From Clostridiales bacterium (GTDB lineage: Bacteria; Bacillota; Clostridia; Oscillospirales; CAG-272): a stretch of DNA of 64,000 nucleotides. The DNA lies in contig DXYE01000001.1 of the NCBI GenBank assembly GCA_019415985.1, forward strand, positions 1 through 64,000, given 5' to 3'. The notes below the pieces were generated by a model. The model worked only from the letters and a program-made list of their open reading frames with translations. It was not told where the DNA came from and did not search any database. Below are positions 37,976-47,146 of this stretch, in pieces. Positions within the stretch are counted from its first letter, which is position 1. Each line of letters begins with the position of its first letter. The position numbers and the translations under genes were made by a program.

Positions 37976-40255
37976 CTATTCGCCTTCTTTTGTATCCGGC
38001 TCCAGTTCTTTCCGGTAACCGCAGTCTTTGTCCTGACAGTAAAGGTATTGCTTGGCCTTTTTCAAAAAAAGCGGTTTTCCGCATTGAGGGCACGTATCTC
38101 CGGTTGGCATATCCCATGAAGAAAAGGTACATGTCGGATAATTCTCACAGCTATAAAAAATCGCATTGCGCTTGCCGCGCTTCTGTACAACCTTTGCGCC
38201 GCAGAGCGGACAGTTTACGCCGATCTCCCGGTAAATCGGCTTAGTAAATTTACATTCTGGGTAATGCGAACAGGCATAAAAATTTCCGTACCTACCGGAT
38301 CTCAGCACCATATCGCTGCCGCAAATCTCGCATTTTTTGTCCGTTGTTTCTATTACCGCATCTTTGGGCGCCGGCTTACCGTCGTTCCCCAACGGCATGG
38401 TATTTTTACACTCCGGATAGTTAGGGCATGCGGCAAATTTTCCGAACCGGCCGTTCTTTACAATCATTTTTGCACCGCATTTTTCACAGATCTGATCCGT
38501 CTCCTCTACAGGAACCTCGATGGATGCATGCGAAACCTCCGCTTCCGCATTTTCCAGCTGTTTTTCAAAATCCCCGTAAAATTCACCCAGTATCTGTTCC
38601 GTGGTTACCGCGCCGTGCGCCACCTCGTCGAGCTGCGTTTCCATTTTCGCCGTAAATGCATAATCTACAATGCTCGGAAAATGCTCCATCATCAGTCGGT
38701 TGGTCACTTCTCCTAGCGGCGTCGGCCTCAACGCCTTTCCCTCTCGCGTGACATATCCGCGCGCAATAATATTCGTTATGATCGGCGTATACGTGCTCGG
38801 CCTGCCGATACCCTTTTCCTCGAGAAATTTGATCAATGTGGCATCTGTATAGCGCGGAGGCGGCTCCGTAAAATGCTGCGCCGGAAGAATTTTGATAAGA
38901 GACAGCACATCTCCCTCGGCAAGCGCCGGAAGCTTCGTACTCTTCTGGGGCGTATCGTCCTTGGGCGAGGAGGCGCTTTCCTCCTCCGATTCCTCATAAA
39001 CCGTCATATACCCTTTAAATTTCACGGTATATCCGCTTGTATGAAAGAGATATCCGCCTGCCTCCAGCTCCGCTGTAATGGTATCAAGCTCCGCGCTCTG
39101 CATCTGACTGGCAAGAAACCGGTTCCAGATCAAACGGTACAGCTTGAATTGATCCGGCGTCAAATATTTCTTGATCGCTTCAGGCTCGAACTTCATATTG
39201 GAGGGTCGAATCGCCTCATGCGCATCCTGCGCGTTATTTTTTGCTTTGTAGACGCGCGGCTGAGCAGGATAATATTTCTCGCCGTATTTTTCACAGATGT
39301 AGGATTTTGCGGCATCCATAGCTTCTCCGGAAATACGCAGCGAATCGGTACGCATATAGCTGATTAAGCCCTGTACACCCCCGTTTTCGTGTCCCAGGTC
39401 CACACCCTCATACAGCTCCTGCGCAACCCGCATAATCCGCTGAGACTGAAAGGACAGCCTGCGATATGCTTCCTGCTGCAGAGTAGAAGTGATAAAAGGC
39501 GGCGCCGGATTCTTGTATCGCAGCGCCTTTTTCACGGAGACTACGGTAAACGGTCCGTCACCTACCGCCTTAACTACGGTATCTGCCTCGGCCTGGTTAT
39601 GCAGTTCCTGCTTCCCCTGACGATCCCCGTAAAATTTCGTCTTCACAACCGCATTTTTTTCACCGCTGAGCTCAGCGTCAATGGTCCAATATTCCTCCGG
39701 CTTGAACGCCTGTATCTCGGCTTCCCGGTCCACAATCACGCGCGTAGCCACAGACAGTACGCGTCCGGCGGACAAGCCGCTCTTCACGGATTTCCAAAGG
39801 AACGGACTCAGCTTATAGCCCACGATGCGGTCAAGAATCCGACGCGTCTGCTGAGAATTCACCAGATCCATATCTATATCCCTCGGCTCCTTAATTGCCG
39901 CGCGGATGGCTGACTTTGTAATTTCGTTGAAGGTTACCCGCTTTGTTTTTTCCGGTTCAAGGTTCAGGGCAGCCGCCAAATGCCACGAGATCGCTTCTCC
40001 CTCGCGGTCAGGGTCGGTTGCCAGAAACACCTTTGAGGCTGCCTTTGCCTCCTTTTTCAAATCCTTAATCAGCGGGCCTTTACCGCGGATATTGATATAC
40101 TTCGGGCGGAAATTGTCCTCGATGTCAATGCCCAGTGTACTTTTCGGTAAATCCCGAACATGCCCCTTCGATGCCACCACTTTATATCCGGAGCCCAGAT
40201 ATCCCTTGATGGTGCTCGCTTTTGCAGGGGATTCCACTATCACTAAATTCGCCAT
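37976..40255 (-). CDS. topA: DNA topoisomerase I
   Basis: A 759-aa type IA topoisomerase that relaxes negative supercoils. The TOPRIM domain is at the N-terminus (LVIVESPAKASTIKGYLG, then LATDPDREGEAISWHL). The catalytic tyrosine lies in GLISYMRTDSLRISGEA near residue 300, and GRPSTYTPII follows. The C-terminus has four cysteine zinc-ribbon modules, starting at CEKCGAKM, CEICGSDM, CPLCGAKV and CPQCGKPL, ending in an acidic tail. It lies downstream of dprA by about 210 bp, the usual dprA-topA order. Confidence 0.97.
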   Translation of the reverse strand: MANLVIVESPAKASTIKGYLGSGYKVVASKGHVRDLPKSTLGIDIEDNFRPKYINIRGKGPLIKDLKKEAKAASKVFLATDPDREGEAISWHLAAALNLEPEKTKRVTFNEITKSAIRAAIKEPRDIDMDLVNSQQTRRILDRIVGYKLSPFLWKSVKSGLSAGRVLSVATRVIVDREAEIQAFKPEEYWTIDAELSGEKNAVVKTKFYGDRQGKQELHNQAEADTVVKAVGDGPFTVVSVKKALRYKNPAPPFITSTLQQEAYRRLSFQSQRIMRVAQELYEGVDLGHENGGVQGLISYMRTDSLRISGEAMDAAKSYICEKYGEKYYPAQPRVYKAKNNAQDAHEAIRPSNMKFEPEAIKKYLTPDQFKLYRLIWNRFLASQMQSAELDTITAELEAGGYLFHTSGYTVKFKGYMTVYEESEEESASSPKDDTPQKSTKLPALAEGDVLSLIKILPAQHFTEPPPRYTDATLIKFLEEKGIGRPSTYTPIITNIIARGYVTREGKALRPTPLGEVTNRLMMEHFPSIVDYAFTAKMETQLDEVAHGAVTTEQILGEFYGDFEKQLENAEAEVSHASIEVPVEETDQICEKCGAKMIVKNGRFGKFAACPNYPECKNTMPLGNDGKPAPKDAVIETTDKKCEICGSDMVLRSGRYGNFYACSHYPECKFTKPIYREIGVNCPLCGAKVVQKRGKRNAIFYSCENYPTCTFSSWDMPTGDTCPQCGKPLFLKKAKQYLYCQDKDCGYRKELEPDTKEGE

Positions 40256-40464
40256 GATTTATAATCTCCGTTCTGCCAGCCGCATCTGCACAATTTCCCC
40301 GACGCACTCGGCTGCGGCGGCACACCGCGGACGTCCGCTGACAAGCAGCTTGGGGAAACGCATTTACTGATTCTGCTCACCTAAAATATGTCCGATCCAG
40401 CTTACGCCAACTGCTCCATCGACTCCATCTGCGCAGCGATCACCGGCAGGCAGACCGTACGTCG

Positions 40465-41799
40465 TCAGTCAGTCTTTCTTTCGTAAAATCCTCCGGGCAG
40501 CGCGCGAATATGACCGCCCAGTTCAAGAATCGTCAGGATGGTGAGAATTTTATCTACCGGAATATCTGTAGCGGTAAGCTCGTCGACCGTTTTGGGTTTT
40601 CCCAGCGCCGCATAGATGGTCATCTCCTCGGCCGACAAGCCGACAGGAAGCTTACGGTACGCCTGTTCCTTCTTCTCCCCCTCAAGCTCCGTATTCGATG
40701 CAGAAGCTGTCGACGCTTTATCTTCCGATGCTGCTGTTCTTCTTTTTGTCTGTTTTTTGACCGAGACAGAAGGCTCCGCCTCCGGAAAAGGAATAAACGG
40801 CGGAACCGAATCCGCAGCAGAAGTGCGGCGCCGTTTGGCCTGCGGCTCTCGCCTGTATTTTATATTATCTTGGAAATACATAAAATATTCGGAATCCAGC
40901 AATCTTTCCGGATGAACTGTATCACTGTATAAAAATTTATATCCCCGCAACACATCAGCCGCAGATTCAATTAATGTTGCGCCCTCCTTGAGAAGCTTGT
41001 GATTCCCCGCAAAACTAGGGTTATCCGTTTCACCCGGCAGTGCGAAAACATCTCTGCCCTGCTGCTGTGCCTCGCCTGCGGTGATGAGTGCTCCGCTGCC
41101 TCCTGATGCCTCCACCACAATGGTTCCTTGACAGAGGCCGCTTATAATGCGGTTCCGCGCGGGAAAATGGCTTCCAACAGGATGCGCATGCGGCGGATAT
41201 TCTGTTAGAATGGTTCCGTATTCTGCAATCTCCTGCATCAGCTTTTTATGCTCTGGCGGATATACACGGTCTATCCCGCAGCCCAGAACGGCAATGGTAT
41301 GTCCTCTGGCGTCGAGCGCCCCTTGATGTCCCATCCCATCGATGCCAAGGGCCATACCGCTTACCACAATCGCGCCGCTGACAGCAAGCTCATAGGCAAT
41401 GCGGTAAGCCATACGTCCGCCGTAGTCTGACATGGTTCTCGTCCCTACCAGTGCAAGGCACAGTGAGGTGTCTATGTTCGGAAGCGTCCCCTTATAATAA
41501 AGCAAAATAGGTATGCAGCGGATCCTGCGCAGTCTTTCCGGGTAACAAGGGTTGTCATACGTCAGAAGCCCTACTGTATTGCGAATGCAGAACTCCTCCA
41601 GCCTTTTTGCATGCTCGAGCGATTTGTCGCACAGCGCGCGTGCCAGCTCCGGTTTTAACCAATCCAGCTTCGAATAAGCCGCTGCGTCAGCCTCATATAT
41701 GCTTTTGGGGGAACCAAAAGCAGAAAGCAGCGGAACCCCAGCCTCCTTGTTTACATTGCAGGCTAAAGAAAGCCAGATCCAATACACATTATCCGTCAT
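40465..41799 (-). CDS. dprA: DNA processing protein DprA
   Basis: A 444-aa DprA/Smf protein that loads RecA on incoming single-stranded DNA during transformation. The Rossmann-like core includes LALVGTRTMSDYGGRMAYR, VVSGMALGIDGMGHQGAL and SGALITAGEAQQQGRDVFALPG. The C-terminal winged-helix segment is GLSAEEMTIYAALGKPKTVDEL. Between them is a low-complexity, charged linker of about 80 residues rich in K, R, S and E, longer than usual. The ATG at 41799 has GGAAG 6 nt upstream; the frame extends 17 codons further. Other competence genes are not in the window. Confidence 0.93.
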   Translation of the reverse strand: MTDNVYWIWLSLACNVNKEAGVPLLSAFGSPKSIYEADAAAYSKLDWLKPELARALCDKSLEHAKRLEEFCIRNTVGLLTYDNPCYPERLRRIRCIPILLYYKGTLPNIDTSLCLALVGTRTMSDYGGRMAYRIAYELAVSGAIVVSGMALGIDGMGHQGALDARGHTIAVLGCGIDRVYPPEHKKLMQEIAEYGTILTEYPPHAHPVGSHFPARNRIISGLCQGTIVVEASGGSGALITAGEAQQQGRDVFALPGETDNPSFAGNHKLLKEGATLIESAADVLRGYKFLYSDTVHPERLLDSEYFMYFQDNIKYRREPQAKRRRTSAADSVPPFIPFPEAEPSVSVKKQTKRRTAASEDKASTASASNTELEGEKKEQAYRKLPVGLSAEEMTIYAALGKPKTVDELTATDIPVDKILTILTILELGGHIRALPGGFYERKTD

Positions 41800-42125
41800 T
41801 TTACACTTCCCGTAAAGCGCCTGCCGGCGCTCACTTTCCTTTCTGATCAATTTTTTTGTGTATTACGATCTCAATCCCCCGCAGCAGGAGAATGAACCTT
41901 CATATGGATATAGACGAAGCGGCTCACTTTCATCTCAATCAAAGAAAAAACTGCCTTGAGACAGCGCCTCGCCTTTTTTATCCCTATACCGCTCCTCTTA
42001 AAAGAATGATCTCATCGACGCCGCTGAACTGTTCTCCCTTCTGTCTGCTGAAATTTTATATTTTATCATTTATAAACGAATGTTCCGTTTACTGTTCGGC
42101 GCATCTTATAATTCAAGCTGTACGA
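41800..42125. other. Intergenic stretch, nothing recognised
   Basis: About 326 bp between the SpoU-type methyltransferase and dprA; no gene, promoter or terminator could be supported. Confidence 0.45.
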
Positions 42126-42977
42126 TCAGGCGCTGCCGTGCGCATCTTCCCGCGTCAGCTCCCACATAAACAGAGATGCTGCAACCGCCGCGTTCAAAGA
42201 TTCCATCCCACCGGGCATGGGAATCGAAACTGCGCCGCAGCACCGCTTCGCCACTGCTTCTCGAATACCGTGCCCCTCATTCCCCACAACGATTCCGATC
42301 CCCGCGCTCCTCTCGCCAAGCTCCTGTATACGTGTGGCGCCTGGCGCTGCGTCCGCAGCATAGACGCGGTACCCCCGTACCTTCAAGGAATCGATGTAGG
42401 AAACCAGATTGCCGGCAAGATCCACCGATAACCGAAAAAGGCCGCCCATGGAAGCACGTACCGTCTTCCAATGATAAACATCCGCGCAGTCGTCTGAGAG
42501 CACAATACGCCTCCACCCAAACGCAGCAGCCGTGCGCAATATGGCGCCGAGATTCCCAGGGTCGCGCAGTCCGTCGCAGATTAAAAAGCGCTCGCCTTTC
42601 ACGCATTCCGGGGTGCTTCCCATATATATTGTAGTGGATTTTATAGATTTGTCAATATATTTTGCCAGACACAAAATCCCCTCCGGTGAATTTTCGCAGG
42701 AAATTTTCGCATACACAGCGTCTGTACAAACCGAAATTGGAAAGTGCTTTTGCTGTTTCTCAGCGTCCAGAAACAGGGGCATGTATCTTTTCAGAGCATC
42801 CTCTGTCACAAAGATCCGGCTAAACTGCAGCCCTGAAATCAGTGCCTCGTTAAACAGCTTTCTCCCTTCAAACAGGAAAACCTTGTCTCGATCCCTGTAC
42901 TTTTTGTCCCGGTATTTACCGCAGGCAACGATCAGCGGATTCTGCCTGCTGGATATATATGCAATACGTTCATCCAT
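42126..42977 (-). CDS. TrmH/SpoU family RNA 2'-O-methyltransferase
   Basis: A 283-aa SPOUT methyltransferase. The N-terminal substrate-binding part has YISSRQNPLIVACGKYRDKK. The knotted SAM domain has motif 1 DGLRDPGNLGAILRTAAAFG, motif 2 GIVVGNEGHGI and motif 3 VSIPMPGGMESLNAAVAASL. The asparagine-arginine pair of motif 1 and the asparagine of motif 3 are present. Such enzymes methylate the ribose of rRNA or tRNA; the target base is not evident. The ATG at 42977 has AGGGGA 11 nt upstream; the 43-codon extension upstream is not supported. Confidence 0.92.
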   Translation of the reverse strand: MDERIAYISSRQNPLIVACGKYRDKKYRDRDKVFLFEGRKLFNEALISGLQFSRIFVTEDALKRYMPLFLDAEKQQKHFPISVCTDAVYAKISCENSPEGILCLAKYIDKSIKSTTIYMGSTPECVKGERFLICDGLRDPGNLGAILRTAAAFGWRRIVLSDDCADVYHWKTVRASMGGLFRLSVDLAGNLVSYIDSLKVRGYRVYAADAAPGATRIQELGERSAGIGIVVGNEGHGIREAVAKRCCGAVSIPMPGGMESLNAAVAASLFMWELTREDAHGSA

Positions 42978-43506
42978 TGTATTTTCATTCCCCTTTGAAA
43001 AGGTTTCCTTTCTTTCGGAATCTGACGGCTCCCGTAACCAAAAAAACAGCGGAGCCGATACAAATTCATAAGTTATGGGAGATCGCCATTTTTGCTTACA
43101 GCGCAAACGGCCCTATTCCGTACCATTAAAGCTCATGTGCCGGCAAAAGCGTAAAATTCAGATCATTATATATCAACGCGCCAATTTATCTTGCGGACCG
43201 GAAGCTTGCTTTAACCGGCGAACGGCTCAACCCGATAGAAGGTGCCTGCTTTCAAAAAAAGTGCAAGCCTTCGAAGCCGTCAGCGTCTCTGTCCGGCGGA
43301 AAAGAACCGCCGCCATGTATAACGGCGGGGAATCTCTCTCTGCATGCCTTCAAAGAAAAATGTGACTGAAAAGCGGAGGAAAATGACAGCCGCATCGATT
43401 CCACAGAACGTCCACCGGCCTTAACAAGAGCCGACGCCATAGAAGCCGGAGACCATACAAAAAACCAAAGCGCCGAATGGTGCTTTGGTTATGTGATTCT
43501 ATAAAA
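42978..43506. other. Intergenic stretch between rplT and the SpoU gene
   Basis: About 530 bp holding the infC-operon terminator at its right end and otherwise no recognisable gene. It contains many short inverted GC-rich words without a clear pattern. Confidence 0.5.
43458..43490 (-). terminator. Terminator of infC-rpmI-rplT
   Basis: On the minus strand, AACCAAAGC (43490-43482) and GCTTTGGTT (43471-43463) pair across a short loop and are followed by a run of T, 17 nt after the rplT stop. Confidence 0.88.
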
Positions 43507-43860
43507 TCAAAGTGCTGCTTTCGCCTGCTCGACGAGCAGCGCAAAAGCCTCTTTGTCTGATACTGCCAGTTCCGCCAGCATCTTTCTGTTCAATGTGATA
43601 CCCGCCTTTTTCAGGCCGCACATGAAACGAGAATAATTGATGCCGTTCACCTTCGCCTGAGCAGAAATTCTTGTAATCCAAAGAGAACGAAAATCTCTCT
43701 TTTTCATCTTTCTGCCTGCGAAAGCATAGTTTCCGCTTTTCATAACGGCTTGCTTCGCCATTTTGAAATGCTTGCTCTTTGCGCCCCAGTATCCCTTTGC
43801 AAGCTTCAGCATCTTATTTCTTCTTTTACGCGCCATTGTTGCGCCTTTTACTCTTGCCAT
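43507..43860 (-). CDS. rplT: Ribosomal protein L20 (bL20)
   Basis: A 117-aa protein beginning [20 protein letters not shown], then [21 protein letters not shown] and the signature [26 protein letters not shown]20 is an early 50S assembly protein and, in Firmicutes, represses its own operon by binding the infC leader. It is the last gene of infC-rpmI-rplT. Confidence 0.97.
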   Translation of the reverse strand: MARVKGATMARKRRNKMLKLAKGYWGAKSKHFKMAKQAVMKSGNYAFAGRKMKKRDFRSLWITRISAQAKVNGINYSRFMCGLKKAGITLNRKMLAELAVSDKEAFALLVEQAKAAL

Positions 43861-44043
43861 TTTATGACCATCCTTTCACAGCAGATGGATACCCTACATT
43901 TAAACGAATCTCCCATCTGCACTTCTCAATATACGCAGTCCTGCGAAAACCGCCTGCCATCAGCAGACCAAAGCATAACCTTTTTCTGCGTACTCAAATT
44001 TCATCAGCCGCCTGTTGACCCCAGGCAGTTACTTTCCGCATTC

Positions 44044-44250
44044 TTATTTGCCAGCAGCAATCAGCTTTTTGATAGCGGGCGCCATAGACTCGCTCAAATA
44101 TGCATGGCTGCGGAGATGACGCTTACGCTTGGCATTTTTCAGTCCCAGATTGTGACGGTGATGAGAATGGTTCATTTTCACTTTACCGCTTTTTGTAAGC
44201 GTAAATCTCTTCGCTGTTGCTTTATGTGATTTTAATTTTGCACCTGTCAT
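44044..44250 (-). CDS. rpmI: Ribosomal protein L35 (bL35)
   Basis: A 68-aa protein whose core KSHKATAKRFTLTKSGKVK and C-terminal KRKRHLRSHAYLS match L35. The start at ATG 44250 is supported by AAGGG 9 nt upstream and by family length; the frame extends 22 codons further into the infC end. It lies between infC (69 bp) and rplT (183 bp). Confidence 0.96.
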   Translation of the reverse strand: MTGAKLKSHKATAKRFTLTKSGKVKMNHSHHRHNLGLKNAKRKRHLRSHAYLSESMAPAIKKLIAAGK

Positions 44251-44319
44251 TGTCGTAATCCCTTTCCTCAATTTTAATTTTTTCATATGCTCGGGTAAAC
44301 CCCGCCGCCGAAACACAAA

Positions 44320-44838
44320 TCAGGATGGTTTGACGGGTGAGAGGAACAGCGTCATAAACCGACCGTCTCTCACTGGCTTTTTATCCGCCGCGCCAACGCC
44401 CTCGCAGGCTGTCTGAAAGCGTTCAAGCACATCGAGCCCCACCTCGGGATGGCTCATCTCTCTACCGCGGAATCGCACGCTGACCTTGACCTTGTCGCCG
44501 CCCTGCAAAAATTTCTTTGCCTGATTGACACGCGTATTAAAATCATGAACATCGATATTGCAGGTAAGCCGTATCTCCTTGATCTTTACAACCTGCTGCT
44601 TCTTACGCGCTTCCTTCTCTCTCTTTTCACGGTCGAAGCGATAGCGGCCGTAGTCCATAATCCGGCATACCGGCGGCTGCGCCGTCGGCGCTATCAAGAC
44701 AAGGTCGAGATTTTTCTCATACGCCATCCGCAGAGCTTCCGGCAGCTTTACCACGCCCAACTGTTCTCCCTCCGTACCGACAAGCCTTACTTCGTGGGCA
44801 TGAATGGCCTCATTGATCTGCATTTCTTTTGTGCTAAT
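44320..44838 (-). CDS. infC: Translation initiation factor IF-3, AUU start
   Basis: A 172-aa IF-3, which keeps the 30S subunit free and checks start-codon pairing. The N domain has INEAIHAHEVRLVG, a basic linker of REKREKEARKKQQV type follows, and the C domain contains KEIRLTCNIDVHDFNTRVNQA and VKVSVRFRGREMSHPEVG. The family usually starts a few residues before INEAI. Here ATT at 44838-44836 reads I-S-T-K-E-M-Q-I-N-E and has GGGAGG (44853-44848) 9 nt upstream, whereas the first ATG has no ribosome binding site. A rare AUU start is a known device for IF-3 autoregulation. Confidence 0.93.
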   Translation of the reverse strand: MSTKEMQINEAIHAHEVRLVGTEGEQLGVVKLPEALRMAYEKNLDLVLIAPTAQPPVCRIMDYGRYRFDREKREKEARKKQQVVKIKEIRLTCNIDVHDFNTRVNQAKKFLQGGDKVKVSVRFRGREMSHPEVGLDVLERFQTACEGVGAADKKPVRDGRFMTLFLSPVKPS

Positions 44839-44920
44839 TGCAAAGCACCTCCCTGTTAATCAAGCCGCAGCCCAAAATCGCTCCCATGAGAGCCATCAGA
44901 GCCGACAGCATAAAATCATG

Positions 44921-44953
44921 AAAAAAAGCGAAAAATACATTTCTGTATCTCCG
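44921..44953 (-). terminator. Attenuator terminator in the infC leader
   Basis: On the minus strand GCGGAGATACA pairs with TGTATTTTTCGC (one bulge) around a GAAA loop and is followed by seven T (44927-44921), about 85 nt before the infC start. This fits premature termination control. Confidence 0.75.
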
Positions 44954-45081
44954 CCTTCAAAACCCCTTTCCCTTCTTTCGTAAATAGAATAAAAATCTAT
45001 CCTAGACAGGGAACGGCCTATTAACCTCTTACAGATAATGCTGTAAGGGTGAGAGCGGAGAATCGCTCTTCTTTATTGATA
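44921..45081 (-). promoter_or_regulatory. infC leader, putative L20-responsive
   Basis: About 160 nt from the predicted start to the attenuator. Two consecutive hairpins form: AGAGCG/CGCTCT (45069-45052) and CTTACAG/CTGTAAG (45047-45028). The arrangement of leader, terminator and infC-rpmI-rplT parallels the L20 leader of Firmicutes, where L20 binding promotes termination. The family assignment rests on context and layout. Confidence 0.65.
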
Positions 45082-45087
45082 GTACAT

Positions 45088-45116
45088 AGTATAACACACG
45101 TTTTCATTATTGTCAA
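45088..45116 (-). promoter_or_regulatory. Promoter of infC-rpmI-rplT
   Basis: TTGACA (45116-45111), a 17-bp spacer and TATACT (45093-45088) on the minus strand. Confidence 0.87.
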
Positions 45117-45233
45117 GACATCAATTCAATTTTTAAAACAATAATATTCATTTTCAAACATATCCTAGCCGTGTCATAGACCCAATACGCAAAGCAGGCA
45201 AGCATTCATTTCTTAACATACTGTACATATTCT

Positions 45234-45273
45234 TATGCACCTGTAAAAGAGGAAAACCGCCTTACACCGCCAT
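45234..45273 (+). repeat. 40-bp direct repeat, upstream copy
   Basis: Identical over all 40 bases and in the same orientation to 46801-46840, which encodes YAPVKEENRLTPP at the end of the glycosyltransferase. Identity stops abruptly on both sides. This copy is outside any gene. Confidence 0.95.
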
Positions 45274-45433
45274 ATGTAAAACGTTTAAAATGCTATTCAA
45301 TTACCTCACCCATATTTTTCCTAAAATACCTTTTCTTTTTCTTTTTAACAACGGTCTGCTACCATGTGTTCATCATGATATCCACCTGCACGTTCTCCGG
45401 CAGAAAGATTTATCCTGAAAAAGGCAGCGCCTC

Positions 45434-45462
45434 TTGACATATGGGAATATTTCATGTAGAAT
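45434..45462 (+). promoter_or_regulatory. Promoter of the glycosyltransferase gene
   Basis: TTGACA (45434-45439), a 17-bp spacer and TAGAAT (45457-45462), about 80 nt before the start codon. Confidence 0.82.
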
Positions 45463-45543
45463 CTTAAGAAGGAAACGCTGTCCTTTTCATGCAGACACGT
45501 CTCCGTTCATTTTTCCTTACGGAGAAAGAAACAGGTTTGAAGA

Positions 45544-46851
45544 ATGGAAATCGTGCGCCTGATCAACCAGATTCTCTCAATCATATTTCTGATATGCTAT
45601 GCATATCAATTCGTATATCTCTTGGTACCTTTTTTCCTGAAAAAGCCAAAACCAGAGCCCGGAAAACTGCATTCCTTTGCAGTTCTGATTTCCGCCCGCA
45701 ATGAGGAAGCGGTCATCGCAAATTTGCTACAGAGCATCCGCGCACAGAATTATCCGCAGGATAAACTCAGCGTTTTTGTTGTTGCAGACAACTGTACGGA
45801 TGCTACGGCGGATATTGCACGGCGGGAGGGCGCCATCGTTTGGGAGCGCGAAGATAGCCGCCGTGTCGGCAAGGGCTATGCATTAGATTATCTGCTGCAA
45901 AAAATTTCGGATACTTATCCTCCGGAGGCTTTCGACGGATATTTTATCTTTGATGCTGACAATTTGTTGGACGAGAACTACGTGCGTGAGATGAACAATA
46001 CTTTTTCGAGCGGATACCGCATCGTCACAAGCTACCGGAACACTAAAAATTTTGGCAGCAACTGGATATCCGCAGGATATGCCATTTGGTTTTTACGGGA
46101 AGCGAAATATGTAAATTATCCGCGCATGCTGCTCGGTACAAGCTGCGCAGTCTCCGGAACCGGATTCCTCTTTCATCGGGATATACTCACCCGCAGCGGA
46201 GGCTGGAAATTTTTTCTTCTTACCGAAGATATTGAGTTTACAGTCTCCAACATTTTGGCGGGCGAAAAAATCGGTTATTGCGGAAGCGCAGTCTTTTACG
46301 ACGAGCAGCCAACCTCCTTCAGACAGTCCTGCCGTCAACGGATGCGTTGGTCCAAAGGCTTTCTTCAAGTGTTTCACAAATATGGCGTCCGGCTGCTCCA
46401 AGGTATAGGCTGCGGACGCGGTTTTGCCTGTTATGATATGACCATGACGCTGTTTCCGGCGATTGTACTGACGATGATTAGTATTTTCGTGAATTTTATA
46501 TCCCTGCTGCTGGGTGTATGGTCCTTTCAGTACATGATCGGCGCACTGCAGTCGCTGGGAGAAATGCTTCTTGGCGCCTATATTATATTGTTCACCATCG
46601 GCACCATCACAACCATTACGGAATGGAAACAGATTCACAGCAAAGCGCGATATAAAATTTTCTATTTGTTCACATTTCCTATTTTTATGTTTACCTATAT
46701 TCCTATTTCATTTATAGCCCTTTTTCGTCGTGTTGAATGGAAGCCTATACGGCATGATCAATCTAAAACGCTGGAGGAGGTACGTGGAGCCTTTGCCAAA
46801 TATGCACCTGTAAAAGAGGAAAACCGCCTTACACCGCCATCGGATAAATAA
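45544..46851 (+). CDS. Membrane glycosyltransferase, family 2
   Basis: A 435-aa GT-A enzyme anchored by an N-terminal helix (about residues 8-30, ILSIIFLICYAYQFVYLLV) and several C-terminal helices (about 295-400). The catalytic domain has AVLISARNEEAVIANLLQSI, the DxD motif FIFDADNL near residue 140, FFLLTEDIEF and the QRMRW (QxxRW) motif near residue 262, which marks processive BcsA/IcaA-like transferases. A beta-1,4-type polysaccharide or glycolipid product is possible but not determined. AGG lies about 8 nt before the ATG. It appears monocistronic. Its last codons are duplicated 1.5 kb upstream. Confidence 0.9.
   Translation: MEIVRLINQILSIIFLICYAYQFVYLLVPFFLKKPKPEPGKLHSFAVLISARNEEAVIANLLQSIRAQNYPQDKLSVFVVADNCTDATADIARREGAIVWEREDSRRVGKGYALDYLLQKISDTYPPEAFDGYFIFDADNLLDENYVREMNNTFSSGYRIVTSYRNTKNFGSNWISAGYAIWFLREAKYVNYPRMLLGTSCAVSGTGFLFHRDILTRSGGWKFFLLTEDIEFTVSNILAGEKIGYCGSAVFYDEQPTSFRQSCRQRMRWSKGFLQVFHKYGVRLLQGIGCGRGFACYDMTMTLFPAIVLTMISIFVNFISLLLGVWSFQYMIGALQSLGEMLLGAYIILFTIGTITTITEWKQIHSKARYKIFYLFTFPIFMFTYIPISFIALFRRVEWKPIRHDQSKTLEEVRGAFAKYAPVKEENRLTPPSDK
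46801..46840 (+). repeat. 40-bp direct repeat, copy inside the glycosyltransferase gene
   Basis: The in-gene copy of the repeat at 45234-45273; start-to-start distance is 1567 bp. Confidence 0.95.
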
Positions 46852-47118
46852 TTTTATAACTGCCCACGGCCTAAAGCTTTTGCATTCGGATTATGAATAC
46901 TTTGGGCAACCACATCGATGCCGCTAAATGAAAGGGACCGCATGGCATAAAAGTTCCGCTGCAAAACGATCTAAAAAGCGCAACTTTATCAGACCTCCTG
47001 TCATCAAAGGAGCCCGGTCAAAGGACGATAGGATGTCTCTGCCATTCAGTACAATTCCATATATATACTTTTGCATGAAAATTCCATCTGTGAAAAATCT
47101 TATATCCCGCTTTGGCAC

Positions 47119-47146
47119 GGCGACCCTTACGAGGGTCGCCTTTTTT
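47119..47146 (+). terminator. Strong intrinsic terminator
   Basis: GGCGACCCT (47119-47127) pairs with AGGGTCGCC (47132-47140) and is followed by six T. It lies 268 nt beyond the glycosyltransferase stop and about 350 nt before spoIIE. Confidence 0.9.

Larger units (their letters stand above)
45117..45543. other. Intergenic stretch between divergent infC and glycosyltransferase
   Basis: About 430 bp of AT-rich DNA holding the glycosyltransferase promoter and an isolated copy of 40 bp from the end of that gene (see the repeat at 45234). No reading frame is supported. Confidence 0.6.
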
